Source: Promethearchaeota archaeon (GTDB lineage: Archaea; Asgardarchaeota; Lokiarchaeia; Sigynarchaeales; SOKP01). Taken from it: 11,554 nucleotides of DNA. The position numbers and the translations under genes are program-made. The notes under the pieces were generated by a model. The model was not told the DNA's origin. It did no database searches and was given only the letters and a program-made list of their open reading frames with translations. The stretch spans positions 1 through 11,554 of the forward strand of contig JAGXNR010000084.1 of assembly GCA_019894875.1 (NCBI GenBank), given 5' to 3'. Every line of letters begins with the position of its first letter. The first letter of the stretch is position 1. Below are positions 7,364-11,554 of this stretch, piece after piece.

Positions 7364-7374
7364 AATTATAAAAA
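7364..7374 (+). promoter_or_regulatory. TATA-like box for the second ABC exporter
   Basis: AATTATAAAAA lies after the oligo-T tracts and is preceded by an A-rich stretch. Its centre is about 25 nt upstream of the ATT at 7394, which is where sequence comparison places the ATPase N-terminus. A GGAAGTG word (7380-7386), resembling a Shine-Dalgarno sequence, lies 7 nt before that ATT. Confidence 0.35.
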
Positions 7375-7393
7375 GATCTGGAAGTGTGTTAAA

Positions 7394-8224
7394 ATTACTG
7401 AAGCTTATGCTATCTTAACCAATGACCTTTCAAAAGAATTTGGGAATATTATTGCAGTAAAGAATTTAAACCTTAAAATTCCATATGGAGTAACTTATGG
7501 ATTACTTGGTCCTAATGGAGCAGGGAAAACTACCACTGTGAGGATGTTGAATTCAATTATCACACCAACATCAGGAAGCGCTCAAGTTGTCGGGTATAAT
7601 ATTATAACTCAAAGTAAGCAGGTAAAAATTAATTCTGGATTTCTACCAGAAACACCTGGATTGTATCAGAAATTAACAGCAAAAGAATTTTTAGAGTTTG
7701 TAGGGGAATTGTATTATTTGCCTAAAGAAGTGATATTTTCCCGTATTGATGAATTGATTGGTATTTTTGACCTAGAAGGACGTGAGAATGATCTTTTAGA
7801 AGGATACAGTCGGGGAATGAAGCAAAAAGTATGTTTGTGTGCAGCTTTAATACAAGATCCAAAAATAATTTTTTTAGATGAACCAACCTCTAATTTAGAT
7901 CCAGCAGCTGCAAGAATGGTTAAAGATCTGATATCTGATCTTACGAAAAAAGCTGATAAAACAATATTTATCTGCACTCATCTTCTTGATGCAGCAGAAG
8001 AACTCTGTGATTTAATTGGGATTATTGATAATGGGGTTTTAAAGGTAGAAGGGAGCCCAAAAGATATAATTGAATCTGCAAAAGCAAAAGATTTAGAGGA
8101 TGCTTATCTCAAGATAATGGGTGCAACTCGTATTGAGGATCTATTAGCGTGGAGAGAAGAAATTCCAAGCAGTTCTGAAAAAGATAAAAAGAAGAGAATA
8201 AAGAAAAAAAAGAAAGTCGAGTAG
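7394..8224 (+). CDS. ABC transporter ATP-binding protein with non-standard or disrupted start
   Basis: The ATPase of the second ABC-2 exporter, 276 residues if read from the ATT at 7394. Family features are Walker A GPNGAGKTT (39-47), GFLPETPGLY around the Q-loop position, the variant signature YSRGMKQ (138-144), Walker B IIFLDEP (158-164), D-loop NLD and switch histidine H196 in CTHLL. The N-terminal strand TNDLSKEFGNIIAVKNLNL (9-27) is good family sequence, so the protein must begin upstream of it. The frame is open back to a TAA at 7298-7300 with no ATG, GTG or TTG before a GTG at 7538, which lies just past Walker A and cannot be the real start. Either an ATT/ATA start is used or one base is missing: an extra A in the run at 7391-7394 would join the GTG at 7386 in frame. 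The C-terminus is a lysine-rich tail (263-276). The permease gene starts one nucleotide after the stop. Confidence 0.85.
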   Translation: MTEAYAILTNDLSKEFGNIIAVKNLNLKIPYGVTYGLLGPNGAGKTTTVRMLNSIITPTSGSAQVVGYNIITQSKQVKINSGFLPETPGLYQKLTAKEFLEFVGELYYLPKEVIFSRIDELIGIFDLEGRENDLLEGYSRGMKQKVCLCAALIQDPKIIFLDEPTSNLDPAAARMVKDLISDLTKKADKTIFICTHLLDAAEELCDLIGIIDNGVLKVEGSPKDIIESAKAKDLEDAYLKIMGATRIEDLLAWREEIPSSSEKDKKKRIKKKKKVE

Positions 8225-8225
8225 A

Positions 8226-9827
8226 ATGGCTCTCTGGAAGCAAATAGCTAAAAACGAGATAAGATTAAGAACAAGTCTTTTTCGTAAGCACAGAATTCCC
8301 TTTTTCATTATTTTATATTCTTTATCTCTTTTTTGGGCTTTTTTTCTATGTCCTCTTATATTTGATATATTTATGCCAACTTTAGTAAATTTAGTGGGAT
8401 CACCGATTCTACAGGTTGTTTCCTTATTAATTGAATATGGAATGATGGTATTCTTCATATTTGTATTAATGTATCCATTAAATACTGTCTATAGAAGAAC
8501 TGAAATTGGTTTTAAAGAAATTTTACTTTCATCCCCAGCAACAACGGGAGATATATTTCTAGGGGAATTCGTTGGAAAATTTCCAATCTATACAGTTATG
8601 TTGCTAATTACAACTCCCCTCATAATAGGTTTAATTAATCCAATTGTTAATCTTAATTGGATCCAATATTGTATAATATATCTATGTATTTTTGGAATGT
8701 TGATTTTTGCTGCTTTAATTGGTTCAATAATATCCTCTTTACTTGAACATAAAATAGCCAAAAGTGAACGTGCCAGAGATCTAGGGAAGGTCTTAATGTT
8801 TATTCTTTCAATTGCAATAATTGCGTTAATCTATTCCTTACAATTTTTATTTAGCTTTCTTATTAATAACCCTCAATTGAGAAATTGGGTTAGCTTCTAT
8901 CCCTCTCTATGGTTTTCGAATATTATTCTATATTTTATTGAGCCAAGTTTGATAAGTAGCTATTTTTTAAATATTTGGTATAGTTTTGCACTTGCTATTA
9001 TTGTTCCATCCTTTACTCTTTACATTGCATATAAAAAAGCGGATAAATTTTTTACAGTTGAGGGGGGTATCGAAAAAATTTCTTCTATAATAAAAAAAGA
9101 GAACAAATTTTACGTACTTGTTCGAAAATTAACAGGTCATAAATGGGAAGGCTTGATTATTACTCAATTAAAAGAATTTTTAAGAAAGAAAGAAACAATA
9201 ATGAATATTATATATGTTTGTGGAATCACAGGAGTGCTAGGTGTGGTTTTTTCATTTACTATGGGTACAATTGAATTGATGGGCCAATCAATTATTATCG
9301 TTTTAATTATTATTATGGGGGGGATGATGTATGGTTTACTTTTCGGCAGTTATATTTTTGTTGGCTCAAAAGACCTCATTTGGACTTATAAGAGGAGTCC
9401 TAGAAACGTTCGAGCTTTAGTGTATTCATATATCCTTACAATGCTAATATTCAATATTATGATGACAATAGGACTTACAATTTTCTTTGCTGTCTTCTTT
9501 GAATTTGATATCCCCACAGTAGTCTTTTTTTTTACTTTTTATTTAATCTATAATCAATTAGTTATATTTCAAGCAATTGGGATTCAATGTTTTAGTCCCT
9601 CGTTTGAAGAAAAAGGGCGTACTATGACTACTAACAATTTAGTTCTAATGGTTCTACAGATGGTACCATTTCAATTTATTTTTATCCTTCTTCTAGTAAT
9701 ATTTGAACCACCAACTTCACCGGAGCTTGCTAAATTTTATTTTTTAAATCCTATGTTACTTCTTTCAGCAGTAATTGCTATTCCGTTGTTGTTCTTTGGG
9801 ATTAAACATTTAAGTAAAATTGAATAA
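8226..9827 (+). CDS. ABC-2 type permease, 12-TM
   Basis: A 533-residue membrane protein that is the likely transmembrane partner of the ATPase ending at 8224, with one nucleotide between the genes. About twelve hydrophobic segments form two halves: roughly 24-46, 61-84, 118-138, 146-174, 187-214 and 247-269, then 325-347, 351-378, 399-425, 428-452, 472-493 and 508-526. They are joined by a charged cytoplasmic region (about 270-322). The cytoplasmic segment YRRTEIGFKEILLSSPATTG (89-108) is a typical ABC-2 exporter element, where a helix docks on the ATPase. It has no protease domain, unlike the permease at 1804-4389, and is not obviously its duplicate. Substrate is unknown. It starts MALWKQIAKNEIRLR, with no clear ribosome binding site, consistent with translational coupling. 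It converges on the FrhB-PyrK gene with a 36-nt gap. Confidence 0.88.
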   Translation: MALWKQIAKNEIRLRTSLFRKHRIPFFIILYSLSLFWAFFLCPLIFDIFMPTLVNLVGSPILQVVSLLIEYGMMVFFIFVLMYPLNTVYRRTEIGFKEILLSSPATTGDIFLGEFVGKFPIYTVMLLITTPLIIGLINPIVNLNWIQYCIIYLCIFGMLIFAALIGSIISSLLEHKIAKSERARDLGKVLMFILSIAIIALIYSLQFLFSFLINNPQLRNWVSFYPSLWFSNIILYFIEPSLISSYFLNIWYSFALAIIVPSFTLYIAYKKADKFFTVEGGIEKISSIIKKENKFYVLVRKLTGHKWEGLIITQLKEFLRKKETIMNIIYVCGITGVLGVVFSFTMGTIELMGQSIIIVLIIIMGGMMYGLLFGSYIFVGSKDLIWTYKRSPRNVRALVYSYILTMLIFNIMMTIGLTIFFAVFFEFDIPTVVFFFTFYLIYNQLVIFQAIGIQCFSPSFEEKGRTMTTNNLVLMVLQMVPFQFIFILLLVIFEPPTSPELAKFYFLNPMLLLSAVIAIPLLFFGIKHLSKIE

Positions 9828-9863
9828 AGATTTATAAAAAATTATTTGAAAAAATAAAGGAAT

Positions 9864-11549
9864 TTATTTACTATAACTCCCAAATTGAGGAAATTTCTTC
9901 AATTGTTCTGAATTAAATATTGGACCATCTTTACAAACAGAAATGTCATTATTTTCTCCAATACAGCAAGAACCGCATAAACCTACCCCACATTTCATTT
10001 TCCTCTCAAGAGATGCTTGAACTCTAATATTTTTTGCTTCAGCAAGATCTAATACTTTTTTCATCATAATTTCTGGACCGCATGTAAGAATTAAATCAAT
10101 ATTATTGGCAGATATAATTTCGTCAATACTGTCAGTTACATAACATTTTCTGCCAAAGGAACCATCATCAGTAGTACACATTATATTAGGAATGAGTTCC
10201 ATTAATCTATCCGCGAAAATTAATGAAGCTTTATCTTTAGCACCTATTGCTACAAAGATATTCTTATCAGTAACGTTTATTGACTCAATTAGAGATATTA
10301 TTGCGGCAATTCCCATTCCACCTCCTATAATAAGAATATTAGTAGCACCCTCATAATTCCATGGATTTCCGAATGGACCTCTTATGCCAATAGAATCCCC
10401 TACAGTAAGCTCAAATAATTTAGTTGTGCCATCTCCGATTTTTTGAACTGTAATTTCAATTAGATCTCCTTCTACTCTTGAAATTGACATCGGTAAAAAA
10501 TCTACATCTGGAAGCCATAAAAATACAAACATCCCTGCTTTATAAGTATGTGCAATCCTCTCGTTCTTTAATATAATGCTCTTTATGTCTGGTGAATGCT
10601 CCACTATCGATTCAATTTTAACTATGTCTGTTTTGCATCGAGTGATGTCAAAAACTAAAGCTTCATTAGTTTTTGGGAGGGTTTTAACCCTAAGGAATCC
10701 TTTTTCAATGGCTAAATCATATATCTTTTTTCCTCTCTCCGTTCTGATAATTAAAGTTTTCCAGCCCTCTTCACTCCCGATATTTCCTACAGAGATATCC
10801 GCAAATGAAGCAGTATAATCAGAACACGAAAAACAAGCATTTCGGATTGATTTTTCATAGATATAATTTAAGGGGATTTCTTTCATCCCCGAATTCGAAA
10901 ATACTTTCATTTTAAATTTATTTTTATCTGCACCAACTTTTATAATCTCTTCTGCATTAATACCGTATTCATTAAAGCATTGAGTTAGAAGTTGGTTATA
11001 GTAAGTTCCAAAACAAAATGTCCCAATGGTTAGTGTAATAAGATCATAAGCTTCATAATCAAAGATTGGGTGATTCTGTAATTTCCGTAGCGATTGAATT
11101 TGGCAAGGGGTTCCAACTACAGCAATATCAGTATATTCTTTATTGATAGCATCTCCCACAAGTGATATTGTAGGGCTCTGACTTGGTTTATATCCTATCC
11201 CTTTAAAAACCTCTTTTTGATTTTTAGCAATTATAGGAAAAGGGATGAAATTTTTATCCTTATCAGTTACTATTGAACAATCAATCAAACCTGCTTCCAT
11301 TGCGGCAAATAATAAGGTTGTGATTGGTCCTGCTTCTATAGGTACATTTTCTTTAGCCTTCTCTGTAAGTTCTACGGAGACAATTTCTAAATAATGTCCC
11401 AAAATCTTATTGTGTTCTTTTCCAAATACCCATTCTCCCAAGGCTCCTTTATATCCGATCATACTTTCCGTAAGCATAGCGAAGAATAATAAAAGAAAAC
11501 CTGCAAATAATTGCTTTTTTAATATTTTTAATGCATTTTGACCCTTCAT
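9864..11549 (-). CDS. FrhB-domain / PyrK-like flavoprotein fusion
   Basis: A 561-residue predicted redox protein with two modules. Residues about 45-290 are an FrhB/FdhB-type domain: LGHY at 50, a G-x-x-T-x-L-L-x-A-A-M-E-A-G segment, GTPCQ (C149), GTFCFG (C179), and NACFSCSDYTASFADISVG with C239 and C242. These cysteines are the expected Fe-S ligands. Residues about 305-561 match the dihydroorotate dehydrogenase electron-transfer subunit: flavin-binding LPMSIS (352-357), RGPFGNPW (390-397), the nucleotide-binding IIGGGMGIA (407-415), CGPEIMM (490-496), and a [2Fe-2S] site C520, C525, C528, C539 in the PyrK spacing, followed by DGPIF. It likely passes electrons between NAD(P)H and an F420- or ferredoxin-type donor through FAD and Fe-S clusters. 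The ATG at 11549 has no in-frame stop upstream within the window, so the protein may be longer. Residues 14-30 lack the usual N-terminal cysteine motif. Confidence 0.85.
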   Translation of the reverse strand: MKGQNALKILKKQLFAGFLLLFFAMLTESMIGYKGALGEWVFGKEHNKILGHYLEIVSVELTEKAKENVPIEAGPITTLLFAAMEAGLIDCSIVTDKDKNFIPFPIIAKNQKEVFKGIGYKPSQSPTISLVGDAINKEYTDIAVVGTPCQIQSLRKLQNHPIFDYEAYDLITLTIGTFCFGTYYNQLLTQCFNEYGINAEEIIKVGADKNKFKMKVFSNSGMKEIPLNYIYEKSIRNACFSCSDYTASFADISVGNIGSEEGWKTLIIRTERGKKIYDLAIEKGFLRVKTLPKTNEALVFDITRCKTDIVKIESIVEHSPDIKSIILKNERIAHTYKAGMFVFLWLPDVDFLPMSISRVEGDLIEITVQKIGDGTTKLFELTVGDSIGIRGPFGNPWNYEGATNILIIGGGMGIAAIISLIESINVTDKNIFVAIGAKDKASLIFADRLMELIPNIMCTTDDGSFGRKCYVTDSIDEIISANNIDLILTCGPEIMMKKVLDLAEAKNIRVQASLERKMKCGVGLCGSCCIGENNDISVCKDGPIFNSEQLKKFPQFGSYSK

Positions 11550-11554
11550 ATAAC

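Noticed and set aside
7538..8224. Reading the second exporter ATPase from the GTG at 7538
   Set aside because: This would remove Walker A and the first beta strands, which are encoded in the same frame just upstream with strong family resemblance.
8144..8458. Minus-strand 104-codon frame across the ATPase/permease junction
   Set aside because: It is antisense to two coupled genes, and its phenylalanine-rich C-terminus simply mirrors the lysine-rich tail coding.
1804..9827. The two ABC exporters as a recent duplication
   Set aside because: The ATPases differ throughout outside the standard motifs, the permeases differ in length and architecture, and only one has a CPBP domain.
11455..11510. 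A frameshift hiding a ferredoxin motif at the FrhB N-terminus
   Set aside because: The alternative frames read without any C-x-x-C motif, so a simple one-base error does not restore it.
1..11554. CRISPR array, tRNA, integrase or attachment-site signals
   Set aside because: No regularly spaced direct repeats, no cloverleaf-like tRNA sequence and no recombinase coding were found on reading both strands.

Overview
The window is strongly A+T-rich and looks archaeal. TATA-like boxes sit about 22-30 nt upstream of several start codons, strong Shine-Dalgarno sequences are mostly absent, and the gene set includes an FrhB-type domain fused to a PyrK-type domain and a membrane-embedded M28 peptidase. 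The truncated zinc-ribbon protein at the left edge resembles short uncharacterised proteins I associate with Asgard archaea (Lokiarchaeia-like). That placement is an inference from pattern memory, not from a search.

Layout, left to right. (1) The 5' part of a minus-strand zinc-ribbon protein, cut by the window edge. (2) A divergent, AT-rich intergenic region with two short palindromes. (3) A plus-strand M28-family metallopeptidase with hydrophobic segments inside its catalytic domain. (4) A convergent minus-strand pair forming a NatA/NatB-like exporter: an ATPase (4398-5192) followed closely by an 863-residue ABC-2 permease whose C-terminus is a complete CPBP intramembrane protease domain. 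(5) A 206-nt noncoding stretch with a perfect inverted repeat. (6) A minus-strand EamA (DMT) transporter. (7) Divergent from it, a QueG-like (COG1600) iron-sulfur protein. The two start codons lie symmetrically around a single TATA-like box. (8) A second plus-strand ABC exporter, ATPase plus 12-TM permease. The ATPase has no ATG, GTG or TTG in frame upstream of its Walker A motif. (9) A convergent minus-strand FrhB-PyrK fusion, possibly running beyond the right edge.

The window is dominated by membrane proteins: two separate ABC-2 exporters, a DMT transporter, a membrane M28 peptidase and a CPBP protease domain. The two redox proteins (QueG-like and FrhB-PyrK) are not in a shared operon with each other. 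No tRNA, rRNA, CRISPR array, transposase, phage gene or toxin-antitoxin pair is visible.

I see no obvious multi-gene defence or biosynthetic system. The observations most worth a second look are the FrhB-PyrK fusion with its missing N-terminal cysteine motif, the transmembrane insertion between metal ligands of the M28 peptidase, and the ATPase with no standard start codon.
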